Position numbers and translations under genes: made by a program. Below, piece by piece: positions 42,178-50,752 of a stretch of 64,000 nt of DNA. Origin of the DNA: JANPCX01 sp031431125 (GTDB lineage Bacteria; Pseudomonadota; Gammaproteobacteria; Burkholderiales; Burkholderiaceae_C); NCBI GenBank assembly GCA_031431125.1, contig JANPCX010000008.1:62001-126000 (forward strand). Direction: 5' to 3'. The notes beneath the pieces are model-generated. The model did not search any database and was not told the origin of the DNA. It was given only the letters and a program-made list of their open reading frames with translations. Positions within the stretch are counted from its first letter, which is position 1; every line of letters starts with the position of its first letter.

Positions 42178-43884
42178 ATGTACACCTACACCGATTTCGA
42201 CGCCCAGTTCGTGCGCCAACGCGCTGGTCAGTACCGCGACCAGTTGCAGCGCCACTTGAAGGGCCACTTGCCTGACGAAGAGTTTCGCGCCCTGCGCCTG
42301 CAAAACGGCTGGTACATCCAGCGCCATGCACCCATGCTGCGTGTGGCCGTGCCCTATGGCGAACTCAGCAGCCTGCAGTTGCGCGCCTTGGCCCGCATCG
42401 CGCGGGACTACGACAAAGGCTACGGCCACTTCACCACACGCCAAAACCTGCAATACAACTGGATTCCGCTCACAAAAAGCGCCGACGTGATGGACGCGCT
42501 GGCCGCCGTGAACATGCACGGCATTCAAACCAGCGGCAATTGCATCCGCAACATCACCAGCGACTGCTTCGCGGGTGTGGCGGCCGACGAAATCGTCGAC
42601 CCACGCCCTTACTGCGAAATTTTGCGTCAATGGAGCACCTTGCACCCGGAGTTCGCCCACCTGCCGCGCAAATTCAAGATTGCAGTCAGTGGCGCCAAAG
42701 AAGACCGCGCCGCCATCGCCTGGCACGACATTGGCCTGCAGCTGCTGAAAAACGCCGCCGGTGAAGTCGGCTTCAAGGTGCTGGTGGGCGGCGGCATGGG
42801 CCGCACGCCGGTGATCGGCTCTGTCATCCATGAGTTTTTGCCTTGGCAACAAATCTTGGTGTACATCGAAGCCATCGTGCGGGTTTACAACCGCTATGGT
42901 CGTCGCGACAACATGTACAAGGCGCGCATCAAAATTTTGGTCAAAGCCGAAGGCCAGGCGTTTTTTGATGATGTGAACCAAGAGTTCAACAACATCTTGA
43001 CCCGCGACGTGGAGGGCAGCGCCCACCTGATCCCGCAAGCCGAGTTCGACCGGGTGAACGCGTGTTTTGTGCGCCCCAAGGGTGTGGAGCACCACGCCAG
43101 CTCTCACCCCGTGGCGAGCGATGCACCCGTGGCCTTCAAACGCTGGTTGGAGCGTAATGTGCATGGCCACCAAGTCAGCGGCTACCGCGCAGTGACCTTG
43201 TCGCTCAAACGCTCGGGACAAGCACCGGGCGACGCCACCGACGCACAGATGGACCTGGCCGCCGACCTGGCCGACCTTTACAGCCACGGCGAGTTGCGTG
43301 TGTCGCACGACCAAAACCTGGTGCTGCCGTGGGTGCGCGAGTCTGAGCTCTACGCCTTGTGGCAAGCCGCGCGTGACGCGAGTTTTGCCACACCCAACAT
43401 TGGCTTGCTCACCGACATGATTGCCTGCCCCGGCGGCGACTTCTGCTCGCTCGCCAACGCCCGCTCCTTACCCCTGGCCGAAGAACTCACCACGCGTTAT
43501 CAAGACCTGGACGAGCTGTACGACATTGGCGACATCGACCTGCACATCAGCGGTTGCATCAACTCCTGCGGCCATCACCACAGCGGCCACATTGGCGTGC
43601 TCGGGGTGGACAAGGACGGCACCGAGTGGTACCAGGTGACGCTCGCGGGCTCGGACGGCTCTACGCAAAGTGGCGACTCCGTGCCGGGCAAGGTGATTGG
43701 GCCGTCGTTTGCTGCCGATGAAGTGGCCGATGCCATTGAGGCCGTGATCGACACCTACCGCGAAACCCGCGTGTTAGCAGGAACACGCAATGAGCGTTTC
43801 ATCGACACCGTCAAACGTGTGGGCCTGGACCCCTTCAAATCAGCCGCCAACGCGATTCGCCGCTCGACGGCCAAAGCCGCCTGA
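42178..43884 (+). CDS. cysI: Assimilatory sulfite reductase hemoprotein (nitrite/sulfite reductase family)
   Basis: 568 aa siroheme/[4Fe-4S] enzyme for six-electron reduction of sulfite to sulfide. The two ferredoxin-like repeats include GHFTTRQNLQYNWIPL and HGELRVSHDQNLVLPWV. Cluster cysteines lie in CPGGDFCSLANARS and ISGCINSCGHHHSGHIGV, and siroheme-binding TSGNCIRNITSDCFAG is present. Related nitrite reductases share this fold; the neighbours cysH, cysD and cysN decide for sulfite. The electron donor is not encoded as a CysJ here, so a ferredoxin donor is possible. Confidence 0.92.
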   Translation: MYTYTDFDAQFVRQRAGQYRDQLQRHLKGHLPDEEFRALRLQNGWYIQRHAPMLRVAVPYGELSSLQLRALARIARDYDKGYGHFTTRQNLQYNWIPLTKSADVMDALAAVNMHGIQTSGNCIRNITSDCFAGVAADEIVDPRPYCEILRQWSTLHPEFAHLPRKFKIAVSGAKEDRAAIAWHDIGLQLLKNAAGEVGFKVLVGGGMGRTPVIGSVIHEFLPWQQILVYIEAIVRVYNRYGRRDNMYKARIKILVKAEGQAFFDDVNQEFNNILTRDVEGSAHLIPQAEFDRVNACFVRPKGVEHHASSHPVASDAPVAFKRWLERNVHGHQVSGYRAVTLSLKRSGQAPGDATDAQMDLAADLADLYSHGELRVSHDQNLVLPWVRESELYALWQAARDASFATPNIGLLTDMIACPGGDFCSLANARSLPLAEELTTRYQDLDELYDIGDIDLHISGCINSCGHHHSGHIGVLGVDKDGTEWYQVTLAGSDGSTQSGDSVPGKVIGPSFAADEVADAIEAVIDTYRETRVLAGTRNERFIDTVKRVGLDPFKSAANAIRRSTAKAA

Positions 43885-43912
43885 ACCACGCGGCTTGATG
43901 AAAGACATGACC

Positions 43913-44446
43913 ATGAAATTCATAGACCCCCAACGCGACCCCTGGCACAGCGTCATTGGTGAAGATGGCCCCATGGTCACCCTCACACCCAAAGAACACA
44001 GCCTGCTCACACTGTTGCAGTGGCACGGTGTGCGCGCCCATTGGCCGCAAGACATGAAGGTCGGGGTGATCTTCCCTAACGACGCCGACATTGAAGAACT
44101 GGAAGCCGACCTGCCCCGCCTGTCCTTGATCGCCTTGGAGTTCCCCAAGTGGGTCGATGGCCGCGCCTACAGCCAGGCCCGGCTCTTACGCAACCGCTAC
44201 CGCTTCCAAGGCGAAGTGCGCGCCACCGGCCAGGTGCTGGTGGACATGCTGCAACTGCTGCAGCGGACAGGCTTTGATGCCGTGCAGTTGCGTGCCGATC
44301 AATCGCGTGAAGCCGCCGAACGTGCCCTCACCTTTTTCCCCGCTTACTACCAGGCCGATGTCAGCGAACATCGCCCGGTGTTTGCTCGCCCAGAAAGCGG
44401 TAAAGCAGCGGCACCAGAGTTCAACCAGGCGGGCTCCTCCATATGA
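43913..44446 (+). CDS. DUF934 protein of the sulfate-assimilation cluster
   Basis: 177 aa from the ATG at 43913, which has GAAAG 8 nt upstream (43898 and 43907 also in frame). The domain core is GWxDGRAYSQARLLR-like, here KWVDGRAYSQARLLRNRYRFQGEVRATGQVLVDMLQLLQRTGFD. The family is conserved between cysI and cysH in many beta- and gammaproteobacteria, and is thought to assist sulfite reductase, but the mechanism is unknown. The stop overlaps the cysH ATG by 4 nt. Confidence 0.85.
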   Translation: MKFIDPQRDPWHSVIGEDGPMVTLTPKEHSLLTLLQWHGVRAHWPQDMKVGVIFPNDADIEELEADLPRLSLIALEFPKWVDGRAYSQARLLRNRYRFQGEVRATGQVLVDMLQLLQRTGFDAVQLRADQSREAAERALTFFPAYYQADVSEHRPVFARPESGKAAAPEFNQAGSSI

Positions 44447-45351
44447 GTGCCATCAGCCTGTACGCACGCGCCACCGCTGGTTTCGATCAACGCGTGTCAA
44501 ATGCGCTGACGGTGCTGTGCCAGGCGGCCACCGAACACGTCGGCCATGTGGTGCAAGCCACCAGCCTGGGTGCCGAAGACATGGTGATCACCGACTTGAT
44601 CGCACGCCATCAAATCCCCGTGGCCATTGGCACGCTGGAGACCGGTGCATTGCATGAACAAGCGGTGGCGTTGATTTCGCGCATCGACGCCCACTACGGC
44701 CTGTCGGTCGAGGTTTACCGCCCGCAAGCCGAAGCCGTGATTCAGTTCGTCAAGACGAATGGCGAACGTGCCATGTACGAGAGCATGGATCTTCGAAAAG
44801 CCTGCTGCGGAATTCGTAAGCTGGAGCCACTGTCGCGCATGCTGGATGGCCGCACCGCCTGGATCACCGGCCTGCGCCGCGAGCAATCCAACAACCGTGG
44901 TGAGGTGGCCTTCAGCGAGCTGGACGACAAAGGCCGCACCAAATGGAGCCCGCTGGCTGATTGGAGCTGGGCCGACGTGTGGCACTACATCGCCACCCAC
45001 AAGGTGCCCTACAACCCACTGCATGATGAGTTCATGCCCAGCATTGGCTGCGCGCCTTGCACACGAGCAATTGCTGTTGGCGAAGACTTCCGCGCAGGCC
45101 GTTGGTGGTGGGAAAACGAGGACGCCAAAGAGTGCGGCTTGCACAAGACGCACCTCGACGCGCCAGCGGCGAGCGCCTTGCGCAGCGAGGCGTCTGGCGA
45201 CCTCGTTTCGGCGCAGGCTAACTTCGGTACGTCCGAAGTTAAGGGCTCGACAGAGCCCGGCCGCAGCCACGATGAAAAGGCCAAAGAGTGCGGCTTGCAT
45301 GTGCACGGCGCAGAAGAAGCCGCGGTATCAATGATTGGAGATAGCAAATGA
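44443..45351 (+). CDS. cysH: Assimilatory APS reductase with 52-residue C-terminal duplication-insertion
   Basis: 302 aa. Reduces adenylyl sulfate to sulfite with thioredoxin. The Fe-S type Cys pairs KACCGIRK and GCAPCTRAI (about residues 124-208) mark the APS-using class, consistent with cysD/cysN without an APS kinase. The catalytic C-terminal motif ECGLH occurs twice, at about 230-234 and 282-286, separated by a 52-codon in-frame insertion (see 45124-45299). Normal enzymes have one copy. Which Cys is used is unclear; the frame is open, so the protein could still work. Overlaps cysD by 4 nt. Confidence 0.9.
   Translation: MSAISLYARATAGFDQRVSNALTVLCQAATEHVGHVVQATSLGAEDMVITDLIARHQIPVAIGTLETGALHEQAVALISRIDAHYGLSVEVYRPQAEAVIQFVKTNGERAMYESMDLRKACCGIRKLEPLSRMLDGRTAWITGLRREQSNNRGEVAFSELDDKGRTKWSPLADWSWADVWHYIATHKVPYNPLHDEFMPSIGCAPCTRAIAVGEDFRAGRWWWENEDAKECGLHKTHLDAPAASALRSEASGDLVSAQANFGTSEVKGSTEPGRSHDEKAKECGLHVHGAEEAAVSMIGDSK
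45124..45299. repeat. 20-bp direct repeats bounding a 156-bp in-frame insertion in cysH
   Basis: GCCAAAGAGTGCGGCTTGCA occurs at 45124-45143 and 45280-45299, exactly 156 nt apart (52 codons). The insert carries two hairpins: TAACTTCGG/CCGAAGTTA (45219-45241) and GGGCTC/GAGCCC (45243-45258). This looks like a palindromic-element insertion with a long target duplication, or a duplication filled by foreign sequence. Confidence 0.8.
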
Positions 45352-46307
45352 ACGCCCCCCTGACCATCGAGCAAATGTTGCCCCAGCTCGACCACAGCCA
45401 CCTCGACTGGTTGGAAGAAGAAGCCATCTTCATCCTGCGCGAAACCGTGGCCGCGTTTGAGCGCCCTGCCCTGTTGTTTTCGGGCGGTAAAGATTCCTGC
45501 GTGGTGCTGCGTCTGGCCGAAAAAGCCTTCAAGACCAAAGACAAGAACGGTGAATTCAAAGGCCGTCTGCCCTTTCCCCTGTTGCACGTGGACACTGGTC
45601 ACAACTTCCCCGAAGTGATTGAGTTCCGCGACCGCCGTGTGGCCGAGATGGGCGAACGTTTGGTGGTGGGTCATTTGGAAGACTCCATCAAACGCGGCAC
45701 GATTCGCCTGTCGCACCCGCTGGAGTCCCGCAACGGCCACCAAACCGTGGCGCTCTTGGAGGCCATTGAAGAACACCGTTTCGATGTGCTCATGGGTGGC
45801 GCCCGCCGCGACGAAGAAAAAGCCCGCGCCAAAGAACGCATCTTCAGTCACCGCGACAGCTTTGGCCAATGGCAGCCCAAGGAACAGCGCCCCGAGTTGT
45901 GGACGCTCTTCAACACCCGCATCAAACCGGGCGAGCACATGCGCGCCTTCCCCATCAGCAACTGGACTGAACTCGATGTGTGGCTCTACATCGCTCGCGA
46001 AAACATTCCGCTGCCGAATTTGTACTTTGCGCACGACAGACAAGTCATTCGCCGCAAAGGTCTACTGGTGCCGTTGACCGAGGTGACACCGCCCGAGGGT
46101 GACGAGCAAATTGAAACCGCACAAGTGCGCTTTCGCACCGTGGGCGACATGACCTGCACCTGCCCCGTGGAGAGCCCTGCCACCAATGCGACCGAGATCG
46201 TCGCCGAGACGCTGAAAGTGACGGTGAGCGAACGTGGGGCGACACGCATGGACGACCGTACGTCCGATGCTTCCATGGAGCGCCGTAAAAAAGAAGGCTA
46301 CTTTTAA
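45348..46307 (+). CDS. cysD: Sulfate adenylyltransferase subunit 2
   Basis: 319 aa ATP-pyrophosphatase-fold subunit that forms adenylyl sulfate from ATP and sulfate together with CysN. The PP-loop FSGGKDSCVVLRLAEKAF is at about residues 44-61, followed by LHVDTGHNFPEVIEFRD and GGARRDEEKARAKERIFSHRD. The C-terminal GRTSDASMERRKKEGYF-type ending (here DDRTSDASMERRKKEGYF) is diagnostic of CysD. It overlaps cysH by 4 nt; a repeat separates it from cysN. Confidence 0.97.
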   Translation: MNAPLTIEQMLPQLDHSHLDWLEEEAIFILRETVAAFERPALLFSGGKDSCVVLRLAEKAFKTKDKNGEFKGRLPFPLLHVDTGHNFPEVIEFRDRRVAEMGERLVVGHLEDSIKRGTIRLSHPLESRNGHQTVALLEAIEEHRFDVLMGGARRDEEKARAKERIFSHRDSFGQWQPKEQRPELWTLFNTRIKPGEHMRAFPISNWTELDVWLYIARENIPLPNLYFAHDRQVIRRKGLLVPLTEVTPPEGDEQIETAQVRFRTVGDMTCTCPVESPATNATEIVAETLKVTVSERGATRMDDRTSDASMERRKKEGYF

Positions 46308-46330
46308 CCCACCCCTGGGGGCGCTTCGCC

Positions 46331-46419
46331 CCCTCACCCCAACCCTCTCCCCGAGTACGGTGGAGAGGGAGCCGAAATGCCCCCTCTCCCACTTGTGGGA
46401 GAGGGTTGGGGTGAGGGGG
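46331..46419. repeat. CCCTCACCCC palindromic repeat between cysD and cysN
   Basis: Outer inverted ends CCCTCACCCCAACCCTCTCC and its inverse (46331-46350, right copy ending at 46419), with inner hairpins CCCTCTCCCAC/GTGGGAGAGGG and CTCCCC-type stems. Same family as the copy inside aceF. In this position the transcript would carry a strong structure between two cotranscribed genes, which could adjust or protect mRNA. Confidence 0.85.
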
Positions 46420-46458
46420 ATGGGGCAAAGCGAACTTTGTCGTGAAGCAAAAAATTGA

Positions 46459-47754
46459 ATGAGTGATTTGATGAATATCGCAACGATGCAAAAGACCCAA
46501 GACCACCGCGCCCTGCGTTTTCTCACCGCAGGCTCGGTCGATGACGGCAAGAGCACCCTCATTGGCCGCCTGCTGTACGACAGCCGCGCCATCCTCGCTG
46601 ACCAGCTCGACACGCTCGAGAAAAAAGCCGCTGGCGCACCCATCGATTTGTCCCTGCTCACCGACGGCCTGGAAGCCGAACGCGAGCAAGGCATCACGAT
46701 TGACGTGGCCTACCGCTATTTCGCCACCAAGTCGCGCAAATTCATCATTGCCGACGCGCCCGGCCACGAGCAATACACCCGCAACATGGTGACCGCCGCT
46801 GCAGGCAGCGATGCCGCCGTGGTGCTGGTGGACATCACCAAGCTCGATGTGAAAGCCCCCGTGCTGTTGCCGCAAACCCGCCGCCACGCTTTGCTGGCGC
46901 ATTTGTTGCGTGTGCCCAGCATCGTGTTTGCCATCAACAAACTCGACGCCATCGACAACCCCGGCGCCGCCTACAACACCGTTAAATCGGCGCTGGAGGC
47001 ATTTGCACAGCAAGCCGGCATAGCAGTCGCAGGCATCATTCCCGTGTCCGCCTTGCGCGGTGACAACGTGACCCAACCCTTGGATGCGGATTGGTACAAC
47101 GGCCCGTCCCTCTTGCAACTGCTGGAGAGCCTGCCCGCCTTGCAAGAGCGCAAAGACGGCGACCTGCTCATCCCCGTGCAGTACGTCAGCCGCGAAGGCG
47201 AAGGCACCGGCAACCAGCCCCGCACCTTGTATGGCCGCATTGCGCATGGCCGCGTCAAAGCGGGTGACGCAGTGCAAATTTTCCCCAGCGGACAAACCGC
47301 AGTGGTCGCTGAAGTGCGCCTGGCCGCCGAGGTGGTGGACGTGGTGGAAGCCGGCCAAAGCGCCGGTGTGGTGCTGGACCGCCAGCTCGATGTGTCGCGT
47401 GGTGACTGGATCAGCACGCCACAAACCATCCACGAAGCCCAGCGTTTTACCGCCACCTTGGCCTGGCTGGACGTGGAGCCCGCCGTGATCGGCCGCAAAT
47501 ACTGGCTTCGACACGGCAACCGCTGGGTGCAGGCCCGCATCAGCAGCATTGAAAGCCGCCTCGACATCCACAACCTACAAACCATCGACGCACACGAGTT
47601 AGCCGTGAACGACATTGGCTACGTCACCATCGAAACCCAACAAGCCCTGCCGGTGGAGGCCTACACCGACAACCGCGTCGGCGGCTCCCTCATCATCGTC
47701 GACCCCACCAGCAACCGCACCAGTGGTGCGTTGTTGGTGAAGGCGGCGGCGTAA
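46459..47754 (+). CDS. cysN: Sulfate adenylyltransferase subunit 1 (GTPase)
   Basis: 431 aa EF-Tu-like GTPase that drives APS formation with CysD. G-motifs: G1 TAGSVDDGKSTLIGRLL, G2/switch region EAEREQGITIDVAYRYF, G3 DAPGHEQYTRNM and G4 NKLDAID. The C-terminal beta-barrels follow (GRIAHGRVKAGDAVQIFPSG). There is no fused APS kinase (CysC) domain, which agrees with the APS-reductase type of CysH. ATG at 46459; 46471 is in frame. Confidence 0.96.
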   Translation: MSDLMNIATMQKTQDHRALRFLTAGSVDDGKSTLIGRLLYDSRAILADQLDTLEKKAAGAPIDLSLLTDGLEAEREQGITIDVAYRYFATKSRKFIIADAPGHEQYTRNMVTAAAGSDAAVVLVDITKLDVKAPVLLPQTRRHALLAHLLRVPSIVFAINKLDAIDNPGAAYNTVKSALEAFAQQAGIAVAGIIPVSALRGDNVTQPLDADWYNGPSLLQLLESLPALQERKDGDLLIPVQYVSREGEGTGNQPRTLYGRIAHGRVKAGDAVQIFPSGQTAVVAEVRLAAEVVDVVEAGQSAGVVLDRQLDVSRGDWISTPQTIHEAQRFTATLAWLDVEPAVIGRKYWLRHGNRWVQARISSIESRLDIHNLQTIDAHELAVNDIGYVTIETQQALPVEAYTDNRVGGSLIIVDPTSNRTSGALLVKAAA

Positions 47755-47795
47755 GAATCACTGGGTTCAGCATGATGACGCCCACCTCCTCACGG

Positions 47796-47866
47796 CCGTC
47801 ATTCCCGCGCACGCGGGAATCCAGCGCGTGGCACAGACTGGATTCCCGCCTGCGCGGGAATGACGG
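47796..47866. repeat. Inverted pair of ATTCCC-N8-GGGAAT repeats (copy 1)
   Basis: Two inverted units, the left CGTCATTCCCGCGCACGCGG (unit ends with AATCCAG at 47825) and the right ending GCGCGGGAATGACGG, each itself a small palindrome. They resemble the dRS3-type ATTCCC-N8-GGGAAT unit of Neisseria and other betaproteobacterial REP doublets. Located between cysN and cobA. Confidence 0.85.
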
Positions 47867-47896
47867 TGTGGGGTGTGTTTTCAAGGTGCTCGGCTC

Positions 47897-48670
47897 ATGA
47901 AATCGGGCCACGTCATCTTCATCGGCGCTGGTCCCGGCGCGGCGGACTTGATCACGCTGCGTGGTGCGAACGCGCTGAAGCGGGCCAATGTGGTGCTGTT
48001 CGACGCGCTCACCGACCCGGCCTTGCGCGAGTTCGCGCCGCAAGCCCAGTGGATCCACGTCGGCAAACGCGGTTTTTGCGACAGCGTGGCGCAAACCAAA
48101 ATCAACGCGCTCTTGGTGCAACATGCCCAAGCAGGCCAGTGCGTGGTGCGCCTCAAAGGTGGTGACCCCAGCGTGTTTGGGCGTTTGGAAGAAGAGCTCT
48201 TGGCCTTGGCGCAAGCCGGCATCCCGAGCGAAGTCATCCCAGGTGTCACCGCCGCCATCGCCGCTGCCGCCGCCACACAGCGCCCGCTGACGCGCCGCGG
48301 CACAGGCCGCAGCGTCAGCCTCACCACCGCGATGACACGCAGCGGGCAATTGACAGTCCAACGCTCTGCCGACACCGAAGTTTTTTACATGGCGGGCAAA
48401 CAGTTGGCGGCGCTGTCACGCCAACTCATGGCCGCCGGTTGGGAGGGCAGCACGCCGGTCAGCGTGGTCTCCCGCGCGGGTTGGCCTGACCAACTGCACA
48501 GCGACCATTCTGTCGCCACCTTGGCCCAGGCCAGCTTGTTGCACGCCGGGCGGCCCACCGTTGTCACCGTGGGCGCGGGCGCGGCTGCGCTCACATCCGA
48601 CGCGCCAAGGAACACCGAATCCAAGGGCTTTGTACTGCCTCAGCCCCTGGTAAAAACCCCGAGCCTTTAA
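47897..48670 (+). CDS. cobA: Uroporphyrinogen-III C-methyltransferase
   Basis: 257 aa SAM-dependent enzyme making precorrin-2, the first step toward siroheme, the cofactor of the nearby sulfite reductase. Motifs: IFIGAGPGAADLITLRGANAL, GKRG(F), VRLKGGDPSVFGRLEEELLAL (SAM pocket), EVIPGVTAAIAAAA and TRRG. It covers only the methyltransferase domain, so the dehydrogenase/ferrochelatase step must be elsewhere. The ATG at 47897 starts the domain. The symbol follows common use for single-domain SUMT. Confidence 0.93.
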   Translation: MKSGHVIFIGAGPGAADLITLRGANALKRANVVLFDALTDPALREFAPQAQWIHVGKRGFCDSVAQTKINALLVQHAQAGQCVVRLKGGDPSVFGRLEEELLALAQAGIPSEVIPGVTAAIAAAAATQRPLTRRGTGRSVSLTTAMTRSGQLTVQRSADTEVFYMAGKQLAALSRQLMAAGWEGSTPVSVVSRAGWPDQLHSDHSVATLAQASLLHAGRPTVVTVGAGAAALTSDAPRNTESKGFVLPQPLVKTPSL

Positions 48671-48756
48671 ACTCATGGGTTATTCAACAGCGACCGCCGC
48701 CCAACACCCGTGCAATGGCCGCTGAACGTTTTTCATTTAACTTCCGAGTTTGAGTC

Positions 48757-49080
48757 ATGACCCACGTTGTCACCGAAGCCTGTATCCGCTGCAAATACAC
48801 CGACTGTGTGGACGTGTGCCCTGTCGACTGCTTCCGCGAAGGCCCCAATTTTTTGACCATCGACCCCGATGAATGCATCGACTGCGCCGTCTGCATTCCC
48901 GAGTGCCCGGTCAATGCCATCCTGCCCGAAGAAGATGTGCCCAGCGACCAGCAGCACATGATCAAGATCAACCTCGACCTGTCCAAAAAATGGCCCAGCA
49001 TCACCAAACGCAAAGCGCCTTTGCCGGATGCGGATGATTGGAAGGACAAGACGGGGAAGTTGGGTGAGTTGATTAAGTAG
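48757..49080 (+). CDS. fdxA: 7Fe ferredoxin (FdxA type)
   Basis: 107 aa electron carrier with one [3Fe-4S] and one [4Fe-4S] cluster: CIRCKYTDCVDVCPVDCF and CIDCAVCIPECPVNAI. The C-terminal extension (about 60-107, LSKKWPSITKRKAPLPDADDW) is typical of the FdxA group. Lies downstream of the sulfur cluster and upstream of an unknown gene and a ferredoxin-NADP reductase, so it could feed electrons to sulfite reductase; that link is inference. Confidence 0.95.
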   Translation: MTHVVTEACIRCKYTDCVDVCPVDCFREGPNFLTIDPDECIDCAVCIPECPVNAILPEEDVPSDQQHMIKINLDLSKKWPSITKRKAPLPDADDWKDKTGKLGELIK

Positions 49081-49110
49081 TCATGCGTCACGGAAAGAGA
49101 GATTGACTCC

Positions 49111-49485
49111 ATGCCGGCGTGCGCAATCCAACCTGCGGATAGAAAAAAACAAATTCGACTGGTCGGCAACGACTTGGTCAAGAACCATGGCAAGAAGAAG
49201 TTCTACACCGTCCAGGAGGTGAAGAACGCCAACCGGCGCCAGGGCATCAGCTACGACTTTGCATGTTGGTCTCATGCATTTTTCAACACACATATCGACT
49301 TCGACGACTATCACACCCGTATCGGCGAGGCGTGTGACTATGTGAGCATGAAGCGAGAGATGTTGAACTCGATCACAACGTCATCGGACTCATCCTCGTT
49401 TTTCGATGTGAACTTCGATTTCGATCTGTCCTGGCTCGAACTCCCAGACGTTGACTGGTCGATTTTTGATTTCTTCGACCTCTGA
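49111..49485 (+). CDS. Unknown protein with acidic aromatic C-terminal tail
   Basis: 124 aa, function not recognised. The N-terminal half is basic (RKKQIRLVGNDLVKNHGKKKFYTVQEVKNANRRQGI) and probably folded; the last 35 residues are strikingly acidic and aromatic, with repeats FFDVNFDFDLSWLELP and DVDWSIFDFFDL. No signal peptide or membrane helix. It ends directly at the start codon of the ferredoxin-NADP reductase (TGA-ATG) and follows fdxA by 30 nt, so it is probably cotranscribed with both. Confidence 0.75.
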   Translation: MPACAIQPADRKKQIRLVGNDLVKNHGKKKFYTVQEVKNANRRQGISYDFACWSHAFFNTHIDFDDYHTRIGEACDYVSMKREMLNSITTSSDSSSFFDVNFDFDLSWLELPDVDWSIFDFFDL

Positions 49486-50547
49486 ATGCAAGTAGAAACC
49501 GACGCCCTCATCATCGGCGCCGGCCCGGTGGGTTTGTTCCAAGTGTTCGAGCTGGGCTTGCTCGGCATCCAAACACATGTGATTGACACGCTGGACCACC
49601 CCGGCGGCCAGTGCGCCGAGCTCTACCCCGACAAACCCATCTACGACATCCCCGCCCTGCCGGTGTGCACAGGCCAAGAACTGGTTGATCGTTTGCTGGC
49701 CCAAATCAAACCCCTGGGTGCCACCTTCCACTTGGGCCAAGAGGTTGCTTCAGTTCAGCAACGCGACGACGGCCGGTTTGATGTGGCGACAAACCGAGGC
49801 CAAGCCTTCATCACCAAAACAATTTTTGTCGCGGGCGGCGCAGGCTCCTTCCAACCGCGTTTGCTCAAAGTGGACGGCATCGACAAGTTTGTCGGCACCC
49901 AAATTTTCTACAGCGTCAAAGACCCGGCGTTGCTCAAAGGCCAGCACCTCGTCATCAACGGTGGCGGTGACACCGCCCTCGACTGGGCCTTGTACTTTGC
50001 GCAACCCGGCCCACACCAGGCGGCCAGCGTGACCTTGATCCACCGGCGTGATGGCTTTCAGGCAACGCCCGCAAGCGTCGCCAAGATGAAGGCCCTTTGC
50101 GATGCCGGGCAAATGCAGTTCAGCGTCGGCCAAATCACCGGCTTCAACGAAGACGGCGGAAAACTCCAGCACATTCAAGTCACCGGCAGCGATGCCGTCA
50201 CCCGTAGCGTGCCGCTGGATGCGCTGCTGGTCTTCTTCGGTCTGTCACCCAAACTCGGCCCCATTGCGCAATGGGGCTTGAGTTTGGAGCGCAAACAAGT
50301 GGTGGTCGACACCGAGAAGTTTCAAACCAATGTGCCCGGCATTTTTGCTGTGGGCGACGTCAACACCTACCCCGGAAAAAAGAAACTCATCCTGTGCGGT
50401 TTTCATGAGGCGACGCTGGCCGCTTTTGCGGCAGCGGCCATCATTTTTCCGGACCAGCATATTCAGCTGCAGTACACCACGAGCAGCACCAAGCTGCACC
50501 GCGTGCTCGGGTTGGAGCAACCTGCTGTCAACGGTGCTAAGGAATGA
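49486..50547 (+). CDS. Ferredoxin-NADP reductase, thioredoxin-reductase-like type
   Basis: 353 aa FAD/NADPH flavoprotein. FAD motif GAGPVGLFQVFELGLLG (about 11-27), NADP motif INGGGDTALDWALYF (about 160-174) and GIFAVGDVNTYPGKKKLILCGFHEATLAAFAAA near the end. It lacks the CxxC disulfide of thioredoxin reductase, which places it in the bacterial FNR class that exchanges electrons between NADPH and ferredoxin. fdxA two genes upstream is the likely partner. Start follows the preceding stop directly. Confidence 0.9.
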   Translation: MQVETDALIIGAGPVGLFQVFELGLLGIQTHVIDTLDHPGGQCAELYPDKPIYDIPALPVCTGQELVDRLLAQIKPLGATFHLGQEVASVQQRDDGRFDVATNRGQAFITKTIFVAGGAGSFQPRLLKVDGIDKFVGTQIFYSVKDPALLKGQHLVINGGGDTALDWALYFAQPGPHQAASVTLIHRRDGFQATPASVAKMKALCDAGQMQFSVGQITGFNEDGGKLQHIQVTGSDAVTRSVPLDALLVFFGLSPKLGPIAQWGLSLERKQVVVDTEKFQTNVPGIFAVGDVNTYPGKKKLILCGFHEATLAAFAAAAIIFPDQHIQLQYTTSSTKLHRVLGLEQPAVNGAKE

Positions 50548-50581
50548 GGCGATAATCCGCTCGCTGCAACCAAAAGTTGCG

Positions 50582-50673
50582 GCATTCGCTAGGGGTGTTG
50601 GGCCGTGTTCGCCACGGTTCGACTGAGAAAGTCCCTTTGAACCTGATTGAGGTAATCCTCGCGCAGGGAAGCA
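50582..50673 (+). promoter_or_regulatory. Thiamine pyrophosphate riboswitch (THI element)
   Basis: The conserved THI-box segments are in order: CTAGGGGTGTTGGGCC, then ACTGAGAAAGTCCC, TTTGAACCTGATTGAGGTAA and TCCTCGCGCAGGGAAGC. The left CTAGGGG pairs with the right CAGGG region (P1/P2) as in known TPP aptamers. It lies in the 5' leader of the TonB-dependent receptor gene, about 80 nt before the chosen ATG, so receptor synthesis should fall when TPP is plentiful. Confidence 0.93.
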
Positions 50674-50752
50674 TGCTCCAAGCATGGCACTCACTTTTCG
50701 TGAGGCCGCCGGTATGGAGCCCGCCGACCTGCCATCGCACCACGGAACCACG

